DNA of 35,397 nucleotides. Origin: a virus. Below the pieces are notes generated by a model that did no database searches, was not told where the DNA came from, and worked only from the letters and a program-made list of their open reading frames with translations. Positions 23,877 through 30,590 of this stretch are shown one piece after another (within the stretch, counting starts at the first letter, position 1; each line of letters opens with the position of its first letter). Position numbers and translations under genes: made by a program. The DNA lies in IMG/VR virus record IMGVR_UViG_3300031857_000654, positions 1 to 35,397 of that record; one strand, given 5' to 3'.

Positions 23877-24503
23877 ATGAGGAAAGCAATTAAATTTTAT
23901 ATAAGTTATTTTGAGGTTGCAACTGAATTAAATGATAAAGATAGATTAGCTTTTTATGATGCTTTATTTAATAAGCAATTTAAAAACATAGAACCTAATT
24001 TAAAAGGAATGGCAAAATTTGCCTATATATCACAAAAACATTCAATTGATGCTCAGATAAAAGGTTATTATGATATAACTAAAGATGAACAATTTAACCC
24101 TAACCAACCCCCTATTGTAGGGGGTACACAACCCCCTTACCTACAAGATAAAGAACAAGAGAAAGAGAAAGAGAAAGAACAAGAGAAAGTAAAAGTACAA
24201 GTCGTAAGTAAAAAAATTCAACTTCGTGAATATGTATTTATTTCTCAAACTGAATTAGATAAATTAAATTCTGAATTTTCTGAACACGAAGTTAATTGGA
24301 TGCTGGATAAACTAAACGACTACAAAGCAAGTAAGGGTGTTCAATACAAGTCAGATTACCATGCAATCAATATGTGGGTAAAAGATGCTTTCAGAAAAGC
24401 AAAAGTTGATTTTATAAAAGATAATAATACTTCGGAGGTAAGAATAGCAACAGCAATGAAATCAATAGAAAATATTAACTGGGATGATTATAAATTATTA
24501 TGA
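23877..24503 (+). CDS. Replication-associated protein (DUF6291-like)
   Basis: A 208-residue protein. The N-terminal ~70 residues (KAIKFYISYFEVATELNDKD; RLAFYDALFNKQF; AKFAYISQKHSIDAQIKGYY) match a domain common at the N-terminus of Bacteroidetes phage and plasmid replication proteins. A charged linker follows (EQEKEKEKEKEQEKVKVQV), then a helical C-terminal domain (LDKLNSEFSEHEVNWMLDKL; YHAINMWVKDAFRK) like the DnaD/primosome tails that bind DNA. It overlaps the next gene by four bases. Likely an origin-binding or helicase-loading factor; no ATPase motif. Confidence 0.62.
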   Translation: MRKAIKFYISYFEVATELNDKDRLAFYDALFNKQFKNIEPNLKGMAKFAYISQKHSIDAQIKGYYDITKDEQFNPNQPPIVGGTQPPYLQDKEQEKEKEKEQEKVKVQVVSKKIQLREYVFISQTELDKLNSEFSEHEVNWMLDKLNDYKASKGVQYKSDYHAINMWVKDAFRKAKVDFIKDNNTSEVRIATAMKSIENINWDDYKLL

Positions 24504-25357
24504 GTAACATAACGACAACAAATGGATTTTCACCTTTAGAAGTTGAAGCCATGCAGAAACTACCTGAATATCAAAGGCTGTATATTCAAGTTAAAAATGA
24601 ACAGAAGATTATCCACATGGATAAACAGGATGCCTTAACTAAGTTATTTGCCTTAATAATTAATACAATTGAATTATCAGGTGAAAACAAAAAATACAAC
24701 TTAGATAATGAGCAAACTAAAAAAGTGGCTAATTTTATTTATGAAACAGTTTTAGAGCAGTATAAAGGTGCAACTATGTCTGAACTGCAAAGTGCTTTTA
24801 AAATGGGTTTATTTGGTAATTTTGGGGACTTTGTAGGCTATGGAGTAATTACCTTTGGTAAATTCATAAAAGGTTACTTTAATTCACCACAGCGTGATGC
24901 ATCAATAAAAGCTTGGTTAAAATTTCAAAATGTACCTCAAACAACTAATAAGCCAGTGTATAAATTCTTTGAGAAAAACATGGAAATAGCAAACTACTTT
25001 TTTAATATTTGTACTGAAAAATTAAGTGAGCGATTTGATACAGTAGTTAATCACGATGACAATGTAATGCATCTACCAAGTATTTATATGTTTCTATACG
25101 ATAACTTTCAAATATCATTCTCAGATGAAAGCAAAGCAATAATAAAACAAAAGGCAAAGGAAAGGTATCATAAATTTATAGTTAAGTCTAAAATAAAAGA
25201 ATCAGACCCGAAAGGTTTTGAAACAATAGTTCAATCAGTAATTGAAAGTAATAATTTAACTTTTGAGTGGTATCTGAAAACGCAGGCTTTAATATTCTTA
25301 ACTTTAAAACTTAAAGAGCAGGGCAAAACATACGATAACTTAAAACCTTTAAAATGA
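24500..25357 (+). CDS. Hypothetical protein of the replication operon
   Basis: A 285-residue helical protein with no P-loop and no metal motif. Segments such as KQDALTKLFALIINTIELSG and MSELQSAFKMGLFGNFGDFV, then YGVITFGKFIKGYFNSPQRD, recall small proteins paired with replication initiators. Start overlaps the DUF6291 gene (ATGA). Its stop codon is followed one base later by GTTAT, where the cassette-like array begins, so the array is inserted directly behind this gene. Function unknown. Confidence 0.55.
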   Translation: MSNITTTNGFSPLEVEAMQKLPEYQRLYIQVKNEQKIIHMDKQDALTKLFALIINTIELSGENKKYNLDNEQTKKVANFIYETVLEQYKGATMSELQSAFKMGLFGNFGDFVGYGVITFGKFIKGYFNSPQRDASIKAWLKFQNVPQTTNKPVYKFFEKNMEIANYFFNICTEKLSERFDTVVNHDDNVMHLPSIYMFLYDNFQISFSDESKAIIKQKAKERYHKFIVKSKIKESDPKGFETIVQSVIESNNLTFEWYLKTQALIFLTLKLKEQGKTYDNLKPLK

Positions 25358-25358
25358 T

Positions 25359-25430
25359 GTTATGGATATAACGTTTTGCAAATAGGCGAAGCGTAGCGAT
25401 AGCGGAGTTTTGCTTATTTGCTGTTATGCG
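25359..25430 (+). repeat. attC-like site A
   Basis: ATAAC (25368-25372), 5-base spacer GTTTT, GCAAATAGGC paired with GCTTATTTGC (25412-25421, one G-T wobble), one base, GTTATGC (25423-25429). Same R''-L''-L'-R' layout as site B. A second pairing, AGGCGAA (25384-25390) with TTCGCCT (25431-25437) followed by TATTTTTT, could serve as a terminator. GTTAT at 25359-25363 marks the array boundary, one base after the preceding stop. Confidence 0.65.
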
Positions 25431-25449
25431 TTCGCCTTATTTTTTCGTG

Positions 25450-25467
25450 TTGATTATCAGCAAGTTA
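25450..25467 (+). repeat. 18-bp direct repeat upstream of early promoter, copy 2
   Basis: TTGATTATCAGCAAGTTA, identical to 19295-19312 and again upstream of a complete promoter. It lies inside cassette 1 of the array. Confidence 0.75.
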
Positions 25468-25508
25468 GAAACTATTTTTAAAATAAATGAAAAATACTTT
25501 GAAAAAAG

Positions 25509-25539
25509 TTTGCAGTTATCAAAATAGGTTGTATATTTG
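25509..25539 (+). promoter_or_regulatory. Cassette-borne promoter
   Basis: TTTG (25509-25512), 19 bases, TATATTTG (25532-25539), 23 bases before the ATG at 25563. A full consensus promoter carried inside cassette 1. Confidence 0.8.
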
Positions 25540-25562
25540 CTATATAATTAAAAACAAACAAA

Positions 25563-25769
25563 ATGAAAGCAATAGCAAACACACAAATTTTTGACACAGT
25601 ATTTAATAATACTTACATTATTACATCTGTAACAGAAAAGCGAATTAATTTAGACCAACCCGGCTGTAAGTACACGACTTCAACTGGTAGAAGCTCATCA
25701 AAATTTTATGTTGGGCATGATAGATTTGAAAATAATATCAAAAATGGGAAATGGAAAATAATAGAATAA
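25563..25769 (+). CDS. 68-residue cassette-encoded protein of unknown function
   Basis: MKAIANTQIFDTVFNNTYII followed by a Lys/Arg-containing beta-rich region (TSTGRSSSKFYVGHDRFENN) and KNGKWKIIE. Not recognised. Preceded by its own full promoter and overlapping the next small gene by 19 bases. It lies between attC-like sites A and B, so it is cargo of the cassette array. Confidence 0.58.
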   Translation: MKAIANTQIFDTVFNNTYIITSVTEKRINLDQPGCKYTTSTGRSSSKFYVGHDRFENNIKNGKWKIIE

Positions 25770-25915
25770 AAGGCGGAAAAAGAAAAGGAGCAGGTCGCAA
25801 ACCTGCTCCTTACCAAACAAAAACTATTGCTTTCCGTGTCCGTGTTGAATTTGTCGAGCCGATTAAAAAAATAGTCAAGGATTACGTTTCGGAGCGTCTG
25901 CAAGGTGATGCATAA
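25751..25915 (+). CDS. 54-residue basic protein, ribbon-helix-helix-like
   Basis: Starts MENNRIKGGKRKGAGRKPAP, a basic Gly/Arg/Lys arm of the 'GGKRxGAGRKP' type, followed by TKTIAFRVRVEFVEPIKKIV, which looks like the strand and helix of a ribbon-helix-helix DNA-binding fold. Small proteins of this type are often found in mobile DNA. Its stop codon TAA (25913-25915) lies within GCATAAC of attC-like site B, a typical cassette arrangement. An 11-bp perfect hairpin lies inside its first third. Confidence 0.6.
   Translation: MENNRIKGGKRKGAGRKPAPYQTKTIAFRVRVEFVEPIKKIVKDYVSERLQGDA
25785..25811 (+). repeat. Perfect 11-bp hairpin inside the small RHH-like gene
   Basis: AAGGAGCAGGT (25785-25795), loop CGCAA, ACCTGCTCCTT (25801-25811). 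GC-rich against its surroundings and spans the codons for the GAGRKPAP segment. May be structural RNA or a pause site. Confidence 0.8.
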
Positions 25916-26042
25916 CGTTTTCGGGCTTTGCGTTCGTTGGGGATTACCAACACTAAAGCTCATTTGAAAAACTAAACTTAATAATATGACAGAACTTGAT
26001 TTGAAAACGAAAGACCCCAATGACGCAAAACCCGTGTTATGC
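25910..26042 (+). repeat. attC-like site B
   Basis: GCATAAC (25910-25916), spacer GTTTT, left arm CGGGCTTTGCG (25922-25932) and TTGGGG, then about 70 bases, right arm CCCCAATGACGCAAAACCCG (26015-26034), T, GTTATGC (26036-26042). The arms pair over roughly 20 positions with a few mismatches. The right arm codes for part of the methylase N-terminus. Spacers differ by about 5 versus 1 base, as in site C. Confidence 0.7.
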
Positions 26043-26678
26043 GCTGTGCCTTCCAATAAAGTTTATTTAGAAGACTGCACTGAGGCATTAAAGCGTTTTA
26101 GCGATGGGTATTTTGATATTGCAGTAGTAGACCCACCTTATGGAATTGGGGCTAACAAAATGCAACTTGGTAACGGCAAGAAGAAGATTTACAGAGGTGA
26201 AGCCGATTGGGATAACGCAATACCTACTGCTGAATATTGGGAGCAGTTGTTTAGGGTATCAAAAAATCAAATTGTGTGGGGTGGAAATTATATGACTGAA
26301 TACCTGAAGCCGACAGGTGCTTGGTTATTTTGGGATAAAGGAACAGGCGAAAATGACTTTGCTGATGGTGAATTAGCTTGGACAAGCTATAATGGAGCAT
26401 TACGCAAAATAACCAAGAGTTGGGTTGGTGCTAATGCAAAAGATGGCTTGGAACGAATACACCCCACACAGAAGCCAATTTACTTATATGACTGGATATT
26501 TAACCGATTTGCGAAGGAAGGCAATTTGATTTTAGATACACACGTTGGAAGCGGAAGCAGTAGGATTGCAGCGCATAAGCACAAGTTGGATTTTGTGGGA
26601 TTTGAAATAGATAAGGGCTACTTTGAAGCGCAGGAAAAACGCTTTAATGCCGTAATTTCACAACAAACTTTATTTTGA
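25986..26678 (+). CDS. Cassette-borne DNA methyltransferase (beta-class order)
   Basis: A 230-residue enzyme with motif IV DPPYG at residue ~49, NQIVWGGNYM, the HPTQKP block and LDTHVGSGSSRIA near residue 180, then EIDKGYFEAQEKRF. Clearly related to the enzyme at 23074 but of higher GC (about 42% in sampled lines), which fits an outside origin. Residues ~7-20 (KTKDPNDAKPVLCAVP) are encoded by the right arm of site B. A GTG at 26046 would give a start matching family N-termini (NKVYLEDC), so the true start is uncertain. No nuclease partner. Confidence 0.82.
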   Translation: MTELDLKTKDPNDAKPVLCAVPSNKVYLEDCTEALKRFSDGYFDIAVVDPPYGIGANKMQLGNGKKKIYRGEADWDNAIPTAEYWEQLFRVSKNQIVWGGNYMTEYLKPTGAWLFWDKGTGENDFADGELAWTSYNGALRKITKSWVGANAKDGLERIHPTQKPIYLYDWIFNRFAKEGNLILDTHVGSGSSRIAAHKHKLDFVGFEIDKGYFEAQEKRFNAVISQQTLF

Positions 26679-26692
26679 AACGCTGTGGCATT

Positions 26693-26828
26693 GCGCATAA
26701 CGGTACTTGGCTTGTGGTCAGGTGCGGAATTTGAAACACAAAAATTAAAATTATGATACGAAGATTATTAGAAAAACTAAAGATAATTAAAAAGCGTCAT
26801 CCGCACTTGCCACAAACCAATGTTAGCG
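26693..26828 (+). repeat. attC-like site C
   Basis: GCGCATAAC (26693-26701), spacer GGTAC, TTGGCTTGTGG (26707-26717) paired with CCACAAACCAA (26810-26820, one mismatch), and GGTGCGG with CCGCAC (26801-26806), then T and GTTAGCG (26822-26828). The outer halves differ (GCATAAC versus GTTAGCG) exactly from the third base onward, as expected if two different cassettes were joined at G|TT. Confidence 0.7.
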
Positions 26829-27001
26829 GTAGTGCTTGGGAAAAAGAACTTGTTGGTAAGAACATACATAGTGTTTTTACTTGGTGTAAGGATTGTGGAA
26901 TGGAAGGGTGTAATATACCTTTTAATGATGAATGTGGTAATTGTGGAAGTAAAAACACGGTCAGATATTACGACAAAGAAACTATTGACTTGTTGTTTTA
27001 G
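26753..27001 (+). CDS. 82-residue cassette-encoded zinc-ribbon-like protein
   Basis: MIRRLLEKLKIIKKRHPHLP, then TFTWCKDCGMEGCN-like and FNDECGNCGSKNTV segments: two Cys pairs (CKDC and CGNC) of a zinc ribbon. The PHLPQTNVSGSAW stretch is encoded by the right arm of site C. The stop codon TAG shares its G with the first base of the cassette end GCATTACCGCTAAC. Probably a small soluble metal-binding protein; role unknown. Confidence 0.58.
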   Translation: MIRRLLEKLKIIKKRHPHLPQTNVSGSAWEKELVGKNIHSVFTWCKDCGMEGCNIPFNDECGNCGSKNTVRYYDKETIDLLF

Positions 27002-27052
27002 CATTACCGCTAACTTACATCTTAGCGAATATTTATAGCGACTTAGTTAACA
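27001..27052 (+). repeat. attC-like remnant site D and array end
   Basis: GCATTACCGCTAAC (27001-27014) is the reverse complement of GTTAGCGGTAGTGC (26822-26835) at 13 of 14 positions, closing cassette 3. GTTAAC at 27046-27051 may be the outer boundary. I cannot pair inner arms convincingly, so this end may be degraded. Confidence 0.5.
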
Positions 27053-27097
27053 TCAAAACAATTAGAATATCAAATAATTAAAATTATTAATGACAAA

Positions 27098-27241
27098 ATG
27101 AAAACACAAAACAACATGACTTCACTAATTAGCCAAGCTGAATGGTGGGTAAAGAAAACAGAAGTAAACCAAGTAAGAGGTAACTTTAATTGGAAACTAT
27201 ACATGAAGCTAATTGAAATAAAACGAAATGAAAAAAAGTGA
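27098..27241 (+). CDS. 47-residue hypothetical protein
   Basis: MKTQNNMTSLISQAEWWVKK, then EVNQVRGNFNWKLYMKLIEI ending KRNEKK. Basic, one amphipathic helix. Short but complete. The 3' end overlaps a tiny membrane-peptide frame. Existence not certain. Confidence 0.4.
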   Translation: MKTQNNMTSLISQAEWWVKKTEVNQVRGNFNWKLYMKLIEIKRNEKK

Positions 27242-27299
27242 TTATCAATTAATTTTGTTTGCTATCTTTTTAATTATATCTTTGTTGTTAAATAGCTGA
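27228..27299 (+). CDS. 23-residue hydrophobic peptide
   Basis: MKKSDYQLILFAIFLIISLL ending LNS: two Lys, then a continuous hydrophobic stretch able to span a membrane. Overlaps the preceding gene by 14 bases and ends two bases before the ParB-methylase start. It also covers a full promoter, so the hydrophobic run may be a by-product of T-rich regulatory DNA. Confidence 0.3.
   Translation: MKKSDYQLILFAIFLIISLLLNS
27254..27284 (+). promoter_or_regulatory. Promoter of the ParB-methylase gene
   Basis: TTTG (27254-27257), 19 bases, TATCTTTG (27277-27284), 17 bases before the ATG at 27302. Both boxes match. Confidence 0.8.
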
Positions 27300-27301
27300 G
27301 A

Positions 27302-28468
27302 ATGAAAATCCAAAAAGTAAAAATTACTGCGATAAAAAGCAATCCAAACAATCCACGATTAATTAAGGATGACAAGTTCCATAAATTAGTCAAGTCAATA
27401 AAAGAATTTCCTCAAATGCTTGAGTTAAGACCTATTGTTGTAAATGATGAAATGGTTATACTTGGAGGTAACATGAGGCACAAAGCTTGTATTGAAGCTG
27501 GTTTGAAAGAAGTAACAATAGTAAAAGCAAGTGATTTAACAGAAGAGCAACAAAAAGAATTTATAATTAAAGACAATGTTGGATTTGGTGAATGGGATTG
27601 GGATATTTTAGCAAATGAATGGGATGCAGAAAGTTTAGAAGAATGGGGATTAGATTTACCTATTGAAATGGAAACTCATTTAGAAGCTGAAGAAGATGAC
27701 TTTGATGTGCCTGAAGGTGGTATTGAAACGGATATTGTTTTAGGTGATCTATTTGAAATCGGGGAGCATCGGTTGTTGTGTGGGGATAGTACGGATTCAG
27801 ATTCAGTTGCAAAGTTAATGAATAACAATGTGATTGATTTAGTATTTACAGACCCCCCTTATGGTATTAGTGTAGTACAAGGGAGTAAAATAGGAGTTAA
27901 CAAAGGTTTTGGAAGTGTAGGCGGTGGTAAGATTGTAAAAGCTAAAAATTATTCTGAAATTATAGGAGATGATACAACTGAAACCGCAAAAGAGTTTTAT
28001 CAAACTTGTGTTAGTTTAGGGATGGAAAATTTTGTTATTTGGGGAGGGAATTATTTTACAGATTTTCTGAATCCATCTATGTGTTGGATTGTGTGGGATA
28101 AAGAAAATACAGGAAATTTTGCAGATGTTGAATTAGCTTGGACTTCATTTAATAAAGCGGCTAAATTATATAAATGGCAATGGAATGGGATGATAAGAAA
28201 AGGGGATAAAAATATAGAAGGAAAAACAAGAGTTCACCCAACGCAAAAGCCAGTAGGTTTATTCGGTGATATTTTTAAAGATTTTGAATTTAAAATTTGT
28301 TTTGATGGTTTTCTCGGATCAGGCTCAACAATGGTAGCATCACATCAACTTAAACGAAAATGTTACGGAATGGAATTAGATCCGAAATATTGTCAAGTAA
28401 TTATTGATAGAATGAAGAAGTTAGACCCAACGATTAAAATTAAAAAGAACGGAGTTGAATTAAAATGA
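27302..28468 (+). CDS. ParB-like nuclease domain fused to DNA methyltransferase
   Basis: A 388-residue fusion. Residues ~1-110 read as a ParB N-terminal domain (KITAIKSNPNNPRLIKDDKF; VILGGNMRHKACIEAG; LTEEQQKEFIIKDN), as in phage ParB-methylase fusions. Residues ~145-388 are a beta-class DNA amino-methylase: VLGDLFEIGEHRLLCGDST, FTDPPYGI at ~182, NFVIWGGNYFTDF, HPTQKPVGL, FLGSGSTMVASHQL, ELDPKYCQVIIDRM. Near the packaging genes it may mark DNA before packaging. Three of the genome's five GATC sites lie inside it, unlike any other gene. Has its own promoter. Confidence 0.85.
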   Translation: MKIQKVKITAIKSNPNNPRLIKDDKFHKLVKSIKEFPQMLELRPIVVNDEMVILGGNMRHKACIEAGLKEVTIVKASDLTEEQQKEFIIKDNVGFGEWDWDILANEWDAESLEEWGLDLPIEMETHLEAEEDDFDVPEGGIETDIVLGDLFEIGEHRLLCGDSTDSDSVAKLMNNNVIDLVFTDPPYGISVVQGSKIGVNKGFGSVGGGKIVKAKNYSEIIGDDTTETAKEFYQTCVSLGMENFVIWGGNYFTDFLNPSMCWIVWDKENTGNFADVELAWTSFNKAAKLYKWQWNGMIRKGDKNIEGKTRVHPTQKPVGLFGDIFKDFEFKICFDGFLGSGSTMVASHQLKRKCYGMELDPKYCQVIIDRMKKLDPTIKIKKNGVELK

Positions 28469-28498
28469 CAACAAATTCGGACATATTAAAAAAGGCAA

Positions 28499-28882
28499 AT
28501 GGCATACGATAAAAAAAAGATATACGAACAAGCAAAGGAAGTTATAGTTAAACACAAGTTGTTTTTTATTGAAGATATTGTTGCCTTTTTACCTATTGCA
28601 AAAAAAACATTTTATGAATATTTTCCAATAGAAAGTAACGAATGTAACGAGCTAAAAGAATTATTAAATCTAAATAAAACAGAATTAAAGGTATCAATGC
28701 GTTCAAAGTGGTTTAAGTCAAACGCTCCAGCACTTCAAATGGCTTTAATGAAATTAATTGCAAGTCCCGAAGAATTAAAAAGATTGTCAATGACTTATAC
28801 TGATAACGAAACTAAAATGAGCGGTGGTTTAAATATCAATGTAGTAAATAAAGAGGATATTGATAATATAAATAAGATTTGA
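28499..28882 (+). CDS. Terminase small subunit-like protein
   Basis: A 127-residue protein with a helical DNA-binding N-terminus (MAYDKKKIYEQAKEVIVKHK; VAFLPIAKKTFYEYFPIESN), an Arg/Lys-containing middle and a disordered end (SGGLNINVVNKEDIDNINKI). It lies directly before the large terminase, sharing the TTGA overlap, and is of the usual size. No enzyme motif. Recognises packaging sites in other phages. Confidence 0.75.
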   Translation: MAYDKKKIYEQAKEVIVKHKLFFIEDIVAFLPIAKKTFYEYFPIESNECNELKELLNLNKTELKVSMRSKWFKSNAPALQMALMKLIASPEELKRLSMTYTDNETKMSGGLNINVVNKEDIDNINKI

Positions 28883-30042
28883 ACACAACAAATGTATTCA
28901 GTAAATTATTAACCGCAGATACAAGGCTTGTAATAAGTCAGGGTGGTACTTCATCCAGTAAAACATATTCAACACTACAATTACTTTTTCTTATAGCCTT
29001 CAAAAAGCAAGGCACTCACATTTCAATAGTTAGTGAAACACTCCCACATTTAAAAAGAGGAGCAATGCGTGATTTCTTTAACATAATTAAAAAGGAAGGA
29101 ATCTATACAGAAAAAAATCATAACAAGTCAGGAAACATTTATCATGTTGGCGATTCAATGATTGAATTTTTTAGTGCTGATAATGGAGACAAAGTAAGAG
29201 GTGCAAGACGTGATTACTTATTTATTAATGAGTGTAACAATGTAAGCTTTGAAACTTATAACCAGTTGGAAGTAAGAACAAAGAACCAAATATATTTAGA
29301 TTACAATCCTTCACATGAGTTTTGGGTACATGAATACCTTTTAAAAAAAGAAATTGAACATACCTTTATTAAATCAACTTACAAAGATAATCCATACTTA
29401 GATGCAAACATTGTTAAGTCAATTGAAAGTAGAAGGTACACAGACTTAAACTGGTGGCGAGTATTCGGTGAGGGTGAACTCGGTTTTAGTGAAAGCTTAA
29501 TTTTCACCCATTGGAGACAAACAAAAAACATTCCTGAAGGTAACGTTGCATACGGACTTGACTTTGGATATAACCACCCTACTGCATTAATAAAAGTAAC
29601 CGAGAACGATGGAAGATTTTATGCTGAACAATTGATTTATGAAAGCCATTTAACTAATCAGCAACTAATTGAACGATTAAAACAACTAAACATTAACAGA
29701 AGTGCGGAAATCTTTGCTGACTATTCAAGACCTGAAAGCATACGTGAAATTTATTTAGCAGGGTTTAATATTAAGGATGCAAATAAAGACGTTAAAAAAG
29801 GAATTGACTCCGTTAAATCAAAAGACCTTTACATACATGAAGGCTCAATTGATTTAATTAAAGAATTAAGGTCTTATTCATGGAAAAAAGACAGGAACGA
29901 AAAGTTACTTGAAGAACCAGTTAAAACTTTAGATGACGGATGCGATGCATTACGTTATTGCATACATACTTGGAAAGAACCACAAATTACATTTATGAAG
30001 CCGAAAATAACTACCTTTGGAAAACGAAATACTTACACATGA
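28879..30042 (+). CDS. Terminase large subunit
   Basis: A 387-residue packaging motor. Walker A GGTSSSKT at residues 22-29, an adenine-binding region before it, Walker B-like DYLFINEC near residue 113-120, and a C-terminal RNase H-fold nuclease with YGLDFGYNHP (first Asp), IFADYSRPES (second) and DDGCDALRYC (third). The start is TTG at 28879, overlapping the upstream TGA. It is shorter than many terminases but has all key motifs. It powers DNA entry through the portal and cuts concatemers. Confidence 0.9.
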   Translation: MNTTNVFSKLLTADTRLVISQGGTSSSKTYSTLQLLFLIAFKKQGTHISIVSETLPHLKRGAMRDFFNIIKKEGIYTEKNHNKSGNIYHVGDSMIEFFSADNGDKVRGARRDYLFINECNNVSFETYNQLEVRTKNQIYLDYNPSHEFWVHEYLLKKEIEHTFIKSTYKDNPYLDANIVKSIESRRYTDLNWWRVFGEGELGFSESLIFTHWRQTKNIPEGNVAYGLDFGYNHPTALIKVTENDGRFYAEQLIYESHLTNQQLIERLKQLNINRSAEIFADYSRPESIREIYLAGFNIKDANKDVKKGIDSVKSKDLYIHEGSIDLIKELRSYSWKKDRNEKLLEEPVKTLDDGCDALRYCIHTWKEPQITFMKPKITTFGKRNTYT

Positions 30043-30590
30043 TAAAAGCAGAAATAAAAGGAATGATGTACGATATACCAACAACATGGTATGATGTACC
30101 TTACAAAACAGCAATTAAAGTAATTAAGGAAAAAGAACCTGACAATGCTTTATGTTTATTAATTGGAATTGATTTAGATACATTAAACAGTTTACAAAAT
30201 AAATCAGTAGCCACTATTTATAATTGCGTTTCATTTATTGAAGATAATTCAATAATGGAAAAAAACGATGTATTGGAAAAATATAAAACATTTGATTATG
30301 GTTCATTACCTTATGGAGATACGGAAAAAGTAAGACAATATATTTCTAATAATAAAGAATGCAACTTTTTAGAGTTAGCACCAGAAGTAATTAAAATGCT
30401 AACTGGTGACGATATAAGCGAAGAACCTTTTGCCGAAATAATCGGAACAGTTGATTTTTTTTTAAGGCAATGGATAGTTTCTACAGCAAGTATGATGAAC
30501 TCAACGAAAGCAGTAGAGATGAAAAATCAATCATGGCAGGAGTTGAAAGGCTTGACAGATTCGGAAGTTTCGGTACTTACGTTGAATTAG
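30039..30590 (+). CDS. Tail assembly chaperone, short form (gpG-like)
   Basis: 183 residues from the ATG at 30039, which overlaps the terminase stop (ATGA). MYDIPTTWYDVPYKTAIKVI and ALCLLIGIDLDTLNSLQNKS resemble the 'ptsWddvt...y......l......l.lL.G.d...l..l' pattern of chaperones that keep the tape measure soluble. Near the C-terminus codons GAT TTT TTT TTA form a slippery run. A -1 slip there continues to 30718 and gives a longer protein of about 226 residues, as for lambda gpG/gpGT. A start further upstream at 29940 would run inside the terminase gene. Confidence 0.68.
   Translation: MIKAEIKGMMYDIPTTWYDVPYKTAIKVIKEKEPDNALCLLIGIDLDTLNSLQNKSVATIYNCVSFIEDNSIMEKNDVLEKYKTFDYGSLPYGDTEKVRQYISNNKECNFLELAPEVIKMLTGDDISEEPFAEIIGTVDFFLRQWIVSTASMMNSTKAVEMKNQSWQELKGLTDSEVSVLTLN

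Larger units (their letters stand above)
25359..27052 (+). mobile_element. Putative integron-type gene cassette array in the phage genome
   Basis: A block with three attC-like folded sites and one remnant separating small cassettes: empty cassette 0, cassette 1 (25423-25916, two small ORFs), cassette 2 (26036-26701, methylase) and cassette 3 (26822-27014, 82-residue protein). In each of cassettes 1-3 the first bases after the G of GTT are complementary to the bases ending in AAC at its far end: GTTATGC/GCATAAC, GTTATGCGC/GCGCATAAC and GTTAGCGGTAGTGC/GCATTACCGCTAAC (13 of 14). Sampled lines in the array run near 40-42% G+C, against roughly 25-30% nearby. No integrase is seen. Confidence 0.65.

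Noticed and set aside
25359-25437. Site A as only a transcription terminator
   Set aside because: A terminator-like alternative (AGGCGAA/TTCGCCT then T run) exists, but the ATAAC-GTTTT spacer and GTTATGC layout are shared with site B, so a recombination-site origin explains more.
25706-26056. Minus-strand frame of 116 codons across cassettes 1 and 2
   Set aside because: Crosses attC-like site B and opposes two better-supported plus-strand genes; Phe/Ser-rich antisense composition.
26820-27038. Plus-strand 72-codon frame inside the 82-residue protein gene
   Set aside because: Shifted frame of the gene with CKDC/CGNC zinc ribbon motifs; it runs over the array end.
29940-30038. Upstream start for the tail chaperone
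   Set aside because: Would add 33 residues encoded inside the terminase nuclease region in another frame; ATG 30039 with ATGA overlap fits the operon style.
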